Source of the DNA: UBA5336 sp964415675 | Lineage (GTDB): Bacteria; Pseudomonadota; Alphaproteobacteria; Caulobacterales; Hyphomonadaceae | DNA: 64,000 nucleotides | Direction of reading: 5' to 3' | NCBI GenBank assembly: GCA_964415675.1 | Contig: CAYQBG010000009.1 | Location: forward strand, 1 to 64,000 | In this document: piece by piece, positions 26,572 through 35,669 of the stretch | Layout: each line of letters begins with the position of its first letter | Numbering within the stretch: position 1 is the first letter of the stretch | Notes under the pieces: generated by a model | What the model saw: only the letters and a program-made list of their open reading frames with translations | Told to the model about the DNA's origin: nothing | Databases searched by the model: none | Translations under genes and position numbers: made by a program

Positions 26572-26945
26572 AGATCCCTTGCGGGGAGTGCACGCTGACG
26601 AGCGACACCATAAAGGATGTCCTGGCCAATGAGCTCGCCGGCGTGCCCGTCGAACTTGAGGTTAAGGACTGGCTCAGCCATGTGATCGAAGCCTGCAGGA
26701 AGGGCGCGAAGACCAAGGCCGCACTCGACGTCGCCAGCATCGGCTACACGTATCATGACGTCGTGCGCAATCCCGGCGCGATGGATGAAATGATCAGCCC
26801 GGCCAAGGCGGTCATCGGGCCGAAAAAGACCGTCACCACGCCCCAGGTCTCGATCGATTTGGCCTGTGTCGGCGGCCATGTTCAACTTGTGGCAAGGATC
26901 GGCGAGCTGCCCGCAGATGCTTTCACTCAATCGAATGCTGCCTGA
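26553..26945 (+). CDS. CGEC-motif protein, possibly thioredoxin-like; likely frameshifted
   Basis: This frame encodes 130 residues with a CxxC motif (CGEC) at residues 10-13, further Cys at about 49 and 105, and alternating helix and strand composition compatible with a small thioredoxin-like redox protein. No confident family match can be made by eye. The ATG used here has no ribosome binding site and lies inside a better-placed upstream frame, so the true start is probably 26476 with a one-base shift. It precedes a permease and a copper-type efflux operon, which suggests a metal or thiol role. Confidence 0.5.
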   Translation: MGPFKVKIPCGECTLTSDTIKDVLANELAGVPVELEVKDWLSHVIEACRKGAKTKAALDVASIGYTYHDVVRNPGAMDEMISPAKAVIGPKKTVTTPQVSIDLACVGGHVQLVARIGELPADAFTQSNAA

Positions 26946-26960
26946 ACGCTGGTTGCCAGC

Positions 26961-28100
26961 TTGCATCAGACTAAGATACCGGAATTGTCCGTCCATTTCT
27001 TGAAAGTCTGCGATTTGAATAACCTGCCTCCGTCACGTCGCAAACCAGCGGCCCCTTACTGGCGCGTGTCACCCTTTCTGGTCTGGCTCGCCACCTTCTA
27101 CGCTGTCTGGCTCGGACTGGTGACCAGCCTCGACGCCTGGTCGCATGTTGCAGATAACTGGGCGATTGCGGCCGCTATGGCGTTCGGTTCGTATTTTGCA
27201 GGCTCCACACCCATGGGCGGCGGAACGGTCGGCTTCCCTGTCCTGACACTGCTGTTTGACTATCCCGCCTCGCTCGGCAGGGATTTCGGACTGGCGGTTC
27301 AGTCCATTGGCATGGTGTCTGCCAGCATCTACATCTTTGCGAGGGGACGCCGCGTTGACTGGGCCCTGCTGGCGCCCGCGCTGGTTGGCGCGCTGATCGG
27401 AACACCGCTGGGGTCGGTCTTTATTGCGCCGCACACCCCGGACCTCGCAGTCAAGCTCATCTTCGCGGTCACCTGGGCCGGCTTTGGCATGATCCACTGG
27501 CTCAAGATTGGCGAGATCGTGCGCCCGGAAGGCCCGCGCGTGCCCCATGACAGGCTCGACAGACCACTTGGACTTTTCGTCGGCCTCAGCGGCGGCGTGC
27601 TGGCCTCGCTGACCGGGGTCGGCATAGACATGATGATCTATGCGCTTCTGGTCCTGTTCTATCGCTGCGACCTGAAAGTGGCGATCCCGACCTCGGTTGT
27701 CCTGATGGCGTTCACATCTGTTGTGGGCATCACAACCAATCTCGGCCTCTCCAGTCTGGCACCTGACCGCTACAGCATGGACATTGCGGTTCTCTGGAAC
27801 TGGCTGGCCGCTGCGCCGGTTGTGGCGCTCGGTGCACCGCTAGGCGCAATCGTGGTGGAGCGCCTGCCCCGCGCGCCAACCCTGCTGATCGTATCGACGC
27901 TGTGCGTGGCGCAATTCGTCTGGACACTCATTGACCAGAGCGTGACCGGCTGGCCGCTGGCGCTCACCATAGGCGGTCTCGGCGCGATCAGCGTCCTGTT
28001 CCTGCATCTGTTCCATCTTGGTCATGACAATCACCAACATGCAGAACCTGATCGCCCACCCTTGCCGGCATCTCAGGACCCGGCGGCCCAATCAGTGTGA
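26961..28100 (+). CDS. TauE/SafE (TSUP) family membrane permease
   Basis: There are about eight to nine hydrophobic helices arranged as two repeats; the loops STPMGGGTVGFP and SLTGVGIDMMIYAL are typical of the sulfite exporter TauE/SafE family. Members move sulfite, sulfoacetate or other sulfur compounds across the inner membrane. No ATG precedes the first helix: TTG at 26961, 26985 or 27015 and GTG at 27066 are candidates, so the start is uncertain. A His-rich tail (LFHLGHDNHQHAE) ends the protein and may bind metal. It follows the CGEC-motif gene by 15 bases. Confidence 0.75.
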   Translation: MHQTKIPELSVHFLKVCDLNNLPPSRRKPAAPYWRVSPFLVWLATFYAVWLGLVTSLDAWSHVADNWAIAAAMAFGSYFAGSTPMGGGTVGFPVLTLLFDYPASLGRDFGLAVQSIGMVSASIYIFARGRRVDWALLAPALVGALIGTPLGSVFIAPHTPDLAVKLIFAVTWAGFGMIHWLKIGEIVRPEGPRVPHDRLDRPLGLFVGLSGGVLASLTGVGIDMMIYALLVLFYRCDLKVAIPTSVVLMAFTSVVGITTNLGLSSLAPDRYSMDIAVLWNWLAAAPVVALGAPLGAIVVERLPRAPTLLIVSTLCVAQFVWTLIDQSVTGWPLALTIGGLGAISVLFLHLFHLGHDNHQHAEPDRPPLPASQDPAAQSV

Positions 28101-28130
28101 AGCCTGCGTGATATGTCCTGAACGAATATC

Positions 28131-28144
28131 ACTGACCGATCAGT
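28131..28144. promoter_or_regulatory. TetR-type palindromic operator candidate
   Basis: ACTGACCGATCAGT has arms ACTGA and TCAGT around a 4-base core, resembling operators bound by TetR-family repressors. It lies 49 bases upstream of the Cys/His-rich protein and efflux operon. No TetR gene is present in the window, so the regulator would have to be elsewhere. Confidence 0.45.
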
Positions 28145-28192
28145 CTATGCCGGTTAGTTGTTTTCTAAGCGTCCTGTGCATACTTCGAAAAC

Positions 28193-28609
28193 ATGCCGTT
28201 CCTGAGCCGCCTTCTTGCCGTTCTGGCCGTTGCCCTAATGGCGGCGCAGCCGGTCATGGCTTGCTGCCTGACCGGACACGCCGTCGCTGTCGCTGCGAAG
28301 CCGGCAGAAGCCGCCCCCCCGTGCCACGATGCTGGACGGCCAGAGGCGCCGGCCATGGCCGGGAATGGGGGCATCACAGGGGATGACTGTCCCGGTTGCC
28401 TTGATTGCGACAGCCCCGTCATGCAAGCCGAAGCGTCTGGCGATCAGGCCCCCATGCGTTCCACCAGCGCTGAGCCCCCGCCCGCCGTGCTCGAAGCGCG
28501 CTTTCCCGGCTATTCGCAGGCGCCGATTATCCTGAAAACCGGGCCGCCTGATGACCCGCCATTCGTCCATGAGACACCCATCACATTGAAACAACGCCAG
28601 TTGATCTGA
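28193..28609 (+). CDS. Small exported Cys/His-rich protein of the metal-efflux operon
   Basis: This 138-residue protein has a signal sequence ending near PVMA, followed by CC at 24-25, a CH pair at 44-45 and a CPGCLDC cluster (66-72). The thiol-rich mature part is suited to binding Cu(I), Ag(I) or a similar soft metal. The second half is Pro-rich and featureless. It is the first gene after the TetR-like site and lies 68 bases before the outer-membrane efflux gene. I do not recognise a named family; small proteins of this kind often lead copper-efflux operons. Confidence 0.65.
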   Translation: MPFLSRLLAVLAVALMAAQPVMACCLTGHAVAVAAKPAEAAPPCHDAGRPEAPAMAGNGGITGDDCPGCLDCDSPVMQAEASGDQAPMRSTSAEPPPAVLEARFPGYSQAPIILKTGPPDDPPFVHETPITLKQRQLI

Positions 28610-28620
28610 TCCGGCCATGC

Positions 28621-28639
28621 CGCACGCAAGCTGCGTGCG
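28621..28639. repeat. Perfect intercistronic hairpin
   Basis: CGCACGCA and TGCGTGCG are perfect inverted repeats with a 3-base spacer, between the Cys/His-rich gene and the TolC-type gene. It could lower read-through into the efflux genes or protect the mRNA end. The stretch after it is not T-rich enough for a strong terminator. Confidence 0.5.
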
Positions 28640-28677
28640 TCCATTGGCTTTGTGTTCAATCAACCGGATGTTTCATC

Positions 28678-29916
28678 ATGCTCGCAAATTGCAGGTCCTG
28701 GCTCGCCGCAACTCTTGTGCTGTGCGCCGCCGAGACCGGCGCCGCCTTCGCCCAGTCCTTTCAGGATCTGGAGCAGCGCCTTTCCGCTCATCCCTCCCTT
28801 CATGCGCTGAGCCAGGCTGCAGACGCCTCGCGCGAACGCGGGCAGGCGGCATTGGCCCTGCCCGACCCTGTGGTCTCGCTTGGCGTCAACAATTTCCCAA
28901 TCTTCGACCCGTCCTTCAACACCTTCCTGCCAACCCACAAGGCGATCGGCGTCCGGCAGGACGTTCCCAATTCCGCTGAACGCCGGGCCCGGGCGCAGGG
29001 TGCGCTTGCGAGCGCTGAAGAAAGCGAAGCGCTGCGCGCTGCACGCTATGCAGGCCTTCGCGGCGAACTGATACTTCTGCTGCATCAAAATCACCATCTT
29101 GAGCGCCGCAATGCACTGCTCGATGAGCAGGCGGCGAAATATGCTGAGCTCAAGACGGTGCTGGAAGCTGAAATCGGGTCTGCTGACACCGCCCTGTCGA
29201 GACTTGCAGAAGTCGACGTCGCCCTGGCGCGTCTCGGGCGCGAGCGCGCGGACATATCGGCACAACTCGCACGCATCAAGGCGCGCCTGCGCGACCTGGT
29301 GGGCGATGCCCCCTTGTCGGCCGTGGCTCCACCGCCGACCGCGCCTGTGATCTGGTCAGGCAATGCCCGCCAATTCCATGCTGTGCGCGTCGCGGACGCT
29401 GCCATTGGCAATGCAGACGCACGCATTGACGAGGCGAAGGCCGCCTGGCGTCCTGACTGGAGTTTAGATGTCACCTACCAACAGCGCGAAGCGGGGCGCG
29501 GCGGCGCCTATTCGAATTTCGAGGGGGATGACTGGGTCTCCGCGCAGGTGCGGTTCTCCGTGCCGCTATGGGCCGAGCGCAGCCAGGCGCCGCGCCTTCG
29601 CGGGGCTCAGCTCGATCATTCTGCGGCGAAGTCGCGGCGGATGGCGGCTGCGCTTCAGGCGCGTTCGGAATATGAAATATTCGATGCGGCCCGGCTGCGA
29701 TCCCTGGCGACCACCGAGGCCCTGAACCGGCAGGTCGCCGCGCTCGAAGACAAGGCCCGCAACCTGCTTACGACCTATGAATCCGGTTCCGGCAGTTACG
29801 CGCCCATCATCGACAGCGAAATCGCCATCCTGAAACTCCGGGCTGAGATTATCTCCGAGCGCGCGCTCGAAGCTGAAGCCACCGCGCGCATGAACGCGCT
29901 CCTGGTGACCCGATGA
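28678..29916 (+). CDS. TolC-family outer-membrane channel (CusC/CzcC-like)
   Basis: This 412-residue protein has a signal peptide ending near AFAQ and two long helical hairpin repeats typical of TolC-family channels, with LPDPVVSLGVNNFP in the first repeat. It forms the outer-membrane duct of a tripartite RND pump. The stop overlaps the start of the adaptor gene as ATGA, placing the channel, adaptor and pump in one operon. Length is slightly below that of CusC (about 460), normal for the CzcC-like branch. Confidence 0.85.
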   Translation: MLANCRSWLAATLVLCAAETGAAFAQSFQDLEQRLSAHPSLHALSQAADASRERGQAALALPDPVVSLGVNNFPIFDPSFNTFLPTHKAIGVRQDVPNSAERRARAQGALASAEESEALRAARYAGLRGELILLLHQNHHLERRNALLDEQAAKYAELKTVLEAEIGSADTALSRLAEVDVALARLGRERADISAQLARIKARLRDLVGDAPLSAVAPPPTAPVIWSGNARQFHAVRVADAAIGNADARIDEAKAAWRPDWSLDVTYQQREAGRGGAYSNFEGDDWVSAQVRFSVPLWAERSQAPRLRGAQLDHSAAKSRRMAAALQARSEYEIFDAARLRSLATTEALNRQVAALEDKARNLLTTYESGSGSYAPIIDSEIAILKLRAEIISERALEAEATARMNALLVTR

Positions 29917-31613
29917 AACCCGCGCTTGTCCTTATGACCCTCACCGCCGGTATTCTGGCCGCCTGCGATAACACGGCTACTACGCGCGCTTCCGTCGGCG
30001 GACCAGCTGCACGGTCCTCTTCCGCAGATGAAGCCTCGCAATACACCTGCCCCATGCACCCCCATTACATATCGACGGATGCAGACGGTACCTGCCCGAT
30101 CTGCGGCATGGACCTCGTGCCAGCAAGCGGGGGCGGCGAAGCGAGACCGAGCGACGGATCGATCACCGTTGCGCCGGAAATGCTGCAGACCATGGGCGTT
30201 CGAACGGCTCTCGCCGAGGTAACGGCGCTCAGCGGCAGTCTCAGGGCCTTTGGCACGGTCGAGACCAATGAGCGGCTCGAAAACGTCTCGGTCGCACGTC
30301 TCGAAGGCTGGATCGAGGACCTGACGGTGCGGGCCGAAGGCGACACTGTGCGTCCGGGCACCCTGCTCTACCGGGTTTACAGCCCCGACCTGATCGCAGC
30401 ACAGAAGGACCTTATCGCCTCGCTGACCATCGGCAATGAGGCGCGGATTGCCGCCGTTCGCCAGCGCCTGCGCTCGCTGGGAATGCCGGAGCGGGCGATC
30501 GCGCGGCTCGTCGAAACGCGGGACGTGACGGAGCGCGTGCCGGTCTACGCCGAAGCGGGCGGCACAGTGGCGACTCTCGAAATCCGCGAGGGCGACTATG
30601 TAAAGCCGGGCACACCGGTCTTGCGCCTGCAGTCTTATACCAATGTCTGGGTGATTGCGTCAGTGCCGGAAGGTGACCTGCCGCTGATCGATACCGGCCT
30701 GCCGGTGCAACTCGACTTTCCAAGCGCACCGGAGGCGCCCGGCGAGGGCGTCATCGACTATATCTACCCGACCATCGACCCGCAGACGCGTACGGCGCAG
30801 GTCAGGATAGAGGTCGATAATGCGGCCAGATACCTGCGTCCCGGCGCTTATGCGGATGTTTCCATGCAGCTGGGCGGTGGCGAGCGGCTCTCGGTGCCGA
30901 CCGAGGCGATCCTGCATGACAGCCGCGGCGCGCATGTGATTGTCGCCCTGGGCGAGGGCAGGTTTGCCGGCCGCGCGGTGCGCACGGGTGTCAGCACCAA
31001 TGGCCGCACAGAGGTCATGGCGGGACTGAAACAAGGGGAACGGGTCGTTGCCAGCGGACAATTCCTTTTGGGCAGCGAGGTGAATTTGCGCGAGGGCCTC
31101 GCCAAACTGCAAGCCCCGCCAGCCATCACCACCGGGTCGGAAGCGCCGCTTTCGCAGCTACCGGTGAATGCGACAACGCTGGCTGAGATCGACCATTTCA
31201 CGGATATGGCGCTTTATTTCCACGAAGCGCTGACGGATGGCTACCGGATTGATCCCTATTTTGTGGATCCTGCGCTGGGTTTGGGCGAAACCCTGCGCGC
31301 ACGATTTACCGGATCATGGCTCGTGCCTGTTCTGGAGGAGGCCGAAACCGCGCTCCGCAACGCGAAGGAAGCCCGCGAAGGTGGCGCGCTCGCCAACGAA
31401 CTCGCCCGCCTTATGGCGGCGCTGGAACCCTGGCTGCTCGATGGCGCGCCCATCCATTATCGCGACGCCGGGCTCAGCCTGTTCAGGGAGACCGGGACAG
31501 GCCGGCTTTGGATTCAGGAGAGTGAAACACCTCGCAACCCCTATGGCGGGGCAGAGGCCGAGCGAATCGACTGGCCTGACCCCATGGCCGACATGTCCGA
31601 GATGCAGCCATGA
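29913..31613 (+). CDS. cusB: RND periplasmic adaptor with N-terminal heavy-metal-binding domain (CusB-like)
   Basis: This 566-residue lipoprotein (lipobox ILAAC, Cys18) begins with a heavy-metal-binding motif YTCPMHP followed by CPICGMDL (44-68), found on CusB-type adaptors and some P-type ATPases. The membrane-fusion part (about 80-400) shows the lipoyl/barrel signatures, such as LEGWIEDLTV, VRPGTLLYRVYSP and GDYVKPGTPVLRL. A C-terminal extension of about 150 residues is helical and of unknown function. Overlaps on both sides (ATGA) tie it to the channel and pump. Metal specificity is likely Cu(I)/Ag(I), judged from the pump. Confidence 0.85.
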   Translation: MKPALVLMTLTAGILAACDNTATTRASVGGPAARSSSADEASQYTCPMHPHYISTDADGTCPICGMDLVPASGGGEARPSDGSITVAPEMLQTMGVRTALAEVTALSGSLRAFGTVETNERLENVSVARLEGWIEDLTVRAEGDTVRPGTLLYRVYSPDLIAAQKDLIASLTIGNEARIAAVRQRLRSLGMPERAIARLVETRDVTERVPVYAEAGGTVATLEIREGDYVKPGTPVLRLQSYTNVWVIASVPEGDLPLIDTGLPVQLDFPSAPEAPGEGVIDYIYPTIDPQTRTAQVRIEVDNAARYLRPGAYADVSMQLGGGERLSVPTEAILHDSRGAHVIVALGEGRFAGRAVRTGVSTNGRTEVMAGLKQGERVVASGQFLLGSEVNLREGLAKLQAPPAITTGSEAPLSQLPVNATTLAEIDHFTDMALYFHEALTDGYRIDPYFVDPALGLGETLRARFTGSWLVPVLEEAETALRNAKEAREGGALANELARLMAALEPWLLDGAPIHYRDAGLSLFRETGTGRLWIQESETPRNPYGGAEAERIDWPDPMADMSEMQP

Positions 31614-34600
31614 GCGCGCCCAATGAGCTTTCCGGCCGCGATCCGGAGAAGTCCTGGGTCGCGGGTCTAATCGGCTGGTCGGTCGCCAACCAGCTGATCG
31701 TGCTGGTGCTGGCCGCGGCACTTGCTGTATCTGGCTGGCTGGCGGTGCAGAACACACCGCTCGACGCTGTGCCTGACCTGACAGACACGCAGGTCATCAT
31801 CCGCACCGATTTCCCGGGCCAGAGCCCGCAAATCGTCGAAGACCTTGTGACCTATCCGCTCTCGACCAACCTGCTTGGCCTGCCGAAGACCAAGGATGTG
31901 CGCGGATCGTCCATGTTCGGCACGAGCTTTGTCTATGTCATCTTCGAGGATGACGTGGACCTCTATTGGGCGCGCTCGCGCGTTTCGGAAGCCCTCTCGC
32001 GCCTTGGTTCGCAGCTACCAGAAGGCGCCGTCCCCCAGATCGGACCGGATGCCACAGGCGTTGGCTGGGTCTACCAGTATGCTTTGGTGGACAAGAGCGG
32101 AAACACGGATTTGGCCAAACTGCGCTCGCTCCAGGACTGGTTCCTGAAACTGGAACTCTCAGGCGTCGAGGGCGTCGCGGAAGTCGCCTCTGTGGGCGGT
32201 TTCGTGCGCGAATACCAAGTCCTGCTCGATCCGAACAAATTGCGCAGCTATGGCATTTCAATTGCCCGCATTCGCGAGGCGGTGCGCGCAGCCTCCAGCG
32301 AGGTTGGCGGTCGGGTGATCGAGCAGGCTGAAACGGAATTCGTCATCCGCTCGTCCGGCTATGTCGATGAACGCGCCGACCTCGAACAAGTTGTTCTTTA
32401 TGCGGAAGACGGCACGCCAGTTCTGCTTGGCGATGTCGCTCGCATCATCGAAGGCCCCGCGCTCCGGCGCGGCCTTGTCGAGCTGAATGGCGAGGGCGAG
32501 ACCGTCGCCGGCATCGTCATCATGCGCGACGGAGAGAATGCGCTCAATGTCATCCAAAGGGTCAAGGACAAGCTCGCTGAACTGCAGCGTGGTCTGCCGG
32601 AAGGCGTTGAGATCGTCACCGTCTATGACCGTGCGCCGCTGATCGAAGGGTCAGTCGAGTATCTCGGGGACAAGCTGATAGAGGAAGGCATCGCGGTCGC
32701 GCTCGTCATCCTGATCTTCCTCCTGCATGTGCGCTCGTCTCTCGTGGCGATCATCACCTTGCCGCTCGGCGTGCTGGGCGCGTTCCTCATCATGTCCCTT
32801 CAGGGCGTGACCGCGAACATCATGTCACTTGGCGGCATTGCGATTGCCATCGGGGCGATGGTGGATGCGTCCATTGTGCTGGTGGAGAATGCCAGCAGAA
32901 AGCTCTCGGAATTTGAGGATGAACCCAGCCCGGCAGAGCGGCGAGCGGCCCTGCTTGAAGCAGCGCAGGAAGTCGGGCCGGGCATCTTCTTCTCGCTGCT
33001 CATCATCACCGTCTCCTTCCTGCCGGTATTTGCGCTGGCCGGCGAAAGCTATCGCCTGTTCAGCCCTCTGGCCTTCACCAAGACCTATGCCATGGCTTTC
33101 GCCGCCATCCTGTCGGTGACACTCGTGCCCGTGCTGATGCTCTACCTGATGCGCGGCAGGTTCCGGCGCGAGGAAGCCAATCCGATCAACGCCTTCTTCA
33201 TCTGGGCTTACAAGCCCCTCCTGCACCTTGCCCTGAGGTTCAAATGGATCACAATCGCCATAGCCCTTGCACTGACCGCCAGCATGATCGTGCCGGTACA
33301 ACGCATCGGTTCGGAATTCATGCCTGCGCTCTATGAGGGCGAGCTTCTCTACATGCCAACGACCCTGCCGGGCGGGTCGGCGACCAAGATGCGGGAAATC
33401 CTGGGCCAGACCAATCGCGTGATCATGACTGTACCGGAGGTTGAGCGCGTCTTCGGAAAGGCGGGGCGCGCCGACACCGCGACAGACCCCGCGCCGCTAA
33501 CCATGATCGAGACCTGGATTGCCCTGAAGCCCAGGGACCAGTGGCGGCCCGGCATCACAGTCGAGGACATCACTGCCGAGCTCGACAAGCGCTTGCAGAT
33601 GCCCGGCCTCGTCAATTCGTGGGGCTATCCGATCAAGATCCGCATGGACATGGTCTCGACCGGCGTCCGCACACCGATCGGGATCAAGGTCACCGGCGAT
33701 GATCTCGCAGAAATCGAGACGCTGGCTCGCGATATTGAAGGCGTGGTGGCGGAGCTTCCGGGTACGCGCTCGGCCTTCGCTGACCGTGTGCTGGGCGGGC
33801 GCTATCTCGACATCACGCCAGACCGCGCCGAACTTGCCCGTCGCAATATCGATATGGGCACTTTCCAGGCCGTGGTGCAGACCGCGCTTGGTGGCATGCA
33901 GCTGTCCCAGTCGGTCGAGGGCCGCGAGCGCTATGACATCATCGCGCGCTATGACCGGCCGTTTCGCGAAAGTCCGGACGACTTCGAACAGATCCTCGTG
34001 CCCACCCCGACCGGCGCCCATATCCCGCTCGGCGAACTGGCCTCCATTGCCTATGCTGAAGGCCCGCCGATGATCCGGTCCGAGAATGCCCGGCTCACAG
34101 GCTGGGTGTTTGTCGATATTTCCAGCAGCGACATGGGCGGATATGTGAAGCAGGCGCGCGCCGCTGTCGCCGAAGCGGTCGCCCTGCCGCCCGGATATGC
34201 AGTGGATTTCGCCGGCCAGTATGAACAGATGGAAGACGCCAACGCTCGTCTCTCCATCGCGATTCCGGCGGCAGTGGCGCTGATCTTCCTTTTGCTGATG
34301 CTGCATTTCGGGCGGCTGGACCGTACGCTGATCATCATGGCGAGCCTGCCTTTCGGCCTGATCGGCGGTCTCTGGGCCGTCTGGCTCGCGGGCTACAATC
34401 TTTCAGTCGCGGTGGCCGTAGGCTTCATCGCGCTCGGCGGGATTGCCGTCGAGACCGCCGTCATCATGCTGCTCTATATCGACAGCGAAGTGCGCAAAGC
34501 CGGGCCTGAAACCCGCGCCGACCTCTTCGCCGCCATCAGCCGGGGCGCAGTCATGCGGGTACGCCCCAAACTCATGACCGTGCTGACGATCTTCGCAGGT

Positions 34601-34804
34601 CTGGCGCCGATCTTCCTCACCGACGGGCTCGGCTCGGATGTGATGCGGCGGATCGCGTTGCCAATGCTTGGCGGCATGGTGTCTACGCTCCTGCTGACCC
34701 TGATTGTTATTCCGGCCATTTACTATATCCGAACCGGATTCCAGCTTTCCGCAGGCGCCGGAAAAGTCGTAGAGAGTCCGCAATCACCTCCACTCACTTA
34801 CTGA
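31610..34804 (+). CDS. cusA: Heavy-metal efflux RND pump, CusA type
   Basis: This 1064-residue protein has 12 predicted membrane helices and two large periplasmic loops, the full RND plan. The fourth-helix motif reads GGIAIAIGAMVDASIVLVEN, as in monovalent-metal (CusA/SilA) pumps, rather than the DFGxxxDG pattern of the Zn/Co/Cd pump CzcA. It is driven by proton flow and exports Cu(I)/Ag(I) through the adaptor and channel encoded before it. The start overlaps the adaptor stop as ATGA. A CusF-like metal chaperone follows by 11 bases. Confidence 0.88.
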   Translation: MSAPNELSGRDPEKSWVAGLIGWSVANQLIVLVLAAALAVSGWLAVQNTPLDAVPDLTDTQVIIRTDFPGQSPQIVEDLVTYPLSTNLLGLPKTKDVRGSSMFGTSFVYVIFEDDVDLYWARSRVSEALSRLGSQLPEGAVPQIGPDATGVGWVYQYALVDKSGNTDLAKLRSLQDWFLKLELSGVEGVAEVASVGGFVREYQVLLDPNKLRSYGISIARIREAVRAASSEVGGRVIEQAETEFVIRSSGYVDERADLEQVVLYAEDGTPVLLGDVARIIEGPALRRGLVELNGEGETVAGIVIMRDGENALNVIQRVKDKLAELQRGLPEGVEIVTVYDRAPLIEGSVEYLGDKLIEEGIAVALVILIFLLHVRSSLVAIITLPLGVLGAFLIMSLQGVTANIMSLGGIAIAIGAMVDASIVLVENASRKLSEFEDEPSPAERRAALLEAAQEVGPGIFFSLLIITVSFLPVFALAGESYRLFSPLAFTKTYAMAFAAILSVTLVPVLMLYLMRGRFRREEANPINAFFIWAYKPLLHLALRFKWITIAIALALTASMIVPVQRIGSEFMPALYEGELLYMPTTLPGGSATKMREILGQTNRVIMTVPEVERVFGKAGRADTATDPAPLTMIETWIALKPRDQWRPGITVEDITAELDKRLQMPGLVNSWGYPIKIRMDMVSTGVRTPIGIKVTGDDLAEIETLARDIEGVVAELPGTRSAFADRVLGGRYLDITPDRAELARRNIDMGTFQAVVQTALGGMQLSQSVEGRERYDIIARYDRPFRESPDDFEQILVPTPTGAHIPLGELASIAYAEGPPMIRSENARLTGWVFVDISSSDMGGYVKQARAAVAEAVALPPGYAVDFAGQYEQMEDANARLSIAIPAAVALIFLLLMLHFGRLDRTLIIMASLPFGLIGGLWAVWLAGYNLSVAVAVGFIALGGIAVETAVIMLLYIDSEVRKAGPETRADLFAAISRGAVMRVRPKLMTVLTIFAGLAPIFLTDGLGSDVMRRIALPMLGGMVSTLLLTLIVIPAIYYIRTGFQLSAGAGKVVESPQSPPLTY

Positions 34805-34815
34805 GGAAAGATCTG

Positions 34816-35250
34816 ATGAAACTCCAGAACCTGATTGCCTCAAGCCTGTTCGCTCTCAGCCTCGCCGCCTGTGGCGGTCCGCAGGACACCATGCCGGCTT
34901 CCGAAAGCGGTGCCGCGGCACCAGCGGACATGGCCGACAGTGAAGGCGCGAATCATGGCGATGAAGATGGGGGCGAGGACATCGGCCAAGCCACCGGAAC
35001 AATCCTCTCGGTTGGCAGCCAGGGCGATTTCCTCACAATCGACCATGGCGAATTCGAAGGTGGCATCCAGATGGGCGCCATGACCATGGGATTTGATATC
35101 ATGGGTGATGTCGATCTTTCCGGATTTGCCGAAGGCGACGAGGTGGCCTTCATGGTCAAACAGGGGCGCGATGGCTCCTATCGCGTCATGGCGATCTGCA
35201 ATACGGCCACAGACGGCGCCGATTGTCTCGACGCCATGATAGATCGCTGA
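34816..35250 (+). CDS. cusF: CusF-like copper-binding lipoprotein
   Basis: This 144-residue lipoprotein (lipobox SLAAC, Cys19) has an acidic linker and then a CusF-type barrel (about 55-125). The metal ligands appear as IDHGEF followed by MGAMTMGFDI, matching the His-Met-Met pattern of CusF. CusF hands Cu(I)/Ag(I) to the CusBA pump. The anchoring by lipid differs from soluble E. coli CusF. A GAGGAAAG site precedes the ATG. It is the last clear member of the metal operon. Confidence 0.82.
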   Translation: MKLQNLIASSLFALSLAACGGPQDTMPASESGAAAPADMADSEGANHGDEDGGEDIGQATGTILSVGSQGDFLTIDHGEFEGGIQMGAMTMGFDIMGDVDLSGFAEGDEVAFMVKQGRDGSYRVMAICNTATDGADCLDAMIDR

Positions 35251-35288
35251 ACTTCCGGGCAATCCCGCAAAAGAATGGGGCAGCCCTC

Positions 35289-35570
35289 ATGATGGCGACG
35301 TTCGTTACAGTCTTCTTATCGGTGTTCCTGGCCGAACTTGGCGACAAGACGCAGCTTGCAACGGTCCTGTTCGCGTCCGACGGTGAGCGAAGCCGTCTCA
35401 TGGTGTTTGCTGCATCCGCCGGCGCGCTCGTCCTGTCATCCGGGCTTGCCGTCCTGGCCGGCGCAGGCGCGGAACGCTGGCTGTCAATGCTGCCACTCAA
35501 GCTGATCGCAGGATTCGGTTTCGTGCTGATCGGGGTCTTCCTCATTGTCGGCCACTTCCGGACCGCCTGA
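35289..35570 (+). CDS. Half-size GDT1/UPF0016 membrane protein
   Basis: This 93-residue protein has about three membrane helices and one copy of the family signature ELGDKTQL near the N-terminus. GDT1/TMEM165 proteins, which move Mn(II) or Ca(II), normally carry two such halves; bacteria sometimes encode single halves that pair with themselves or a partner. No partner half is next to it. The ATG at 35289 is chosen because an upstream in-frame reading lacks family sequence. It lies 39 bases after the CusF-like gene, so it may share its transcript. Confidence 0.75.
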   Translation: MMATFVTVFLSVFLAELGDKTQLATVLFASDGERSRLMVFAASAGALVLSSGLAVLAGAGAERWLSMLPLKLIAGFGFVLIGVFLIVGHFRTA

Positions 35571-35669
35571 AGCCGCCAGACGGTCGGACGGGGCCGTCCT
35601 TCGCCAACTTCCCGGGGGCTTGCGCGCACCGGCAAAACCAAGGACATCCCCGGGGCAAGAAGGAGCGGC

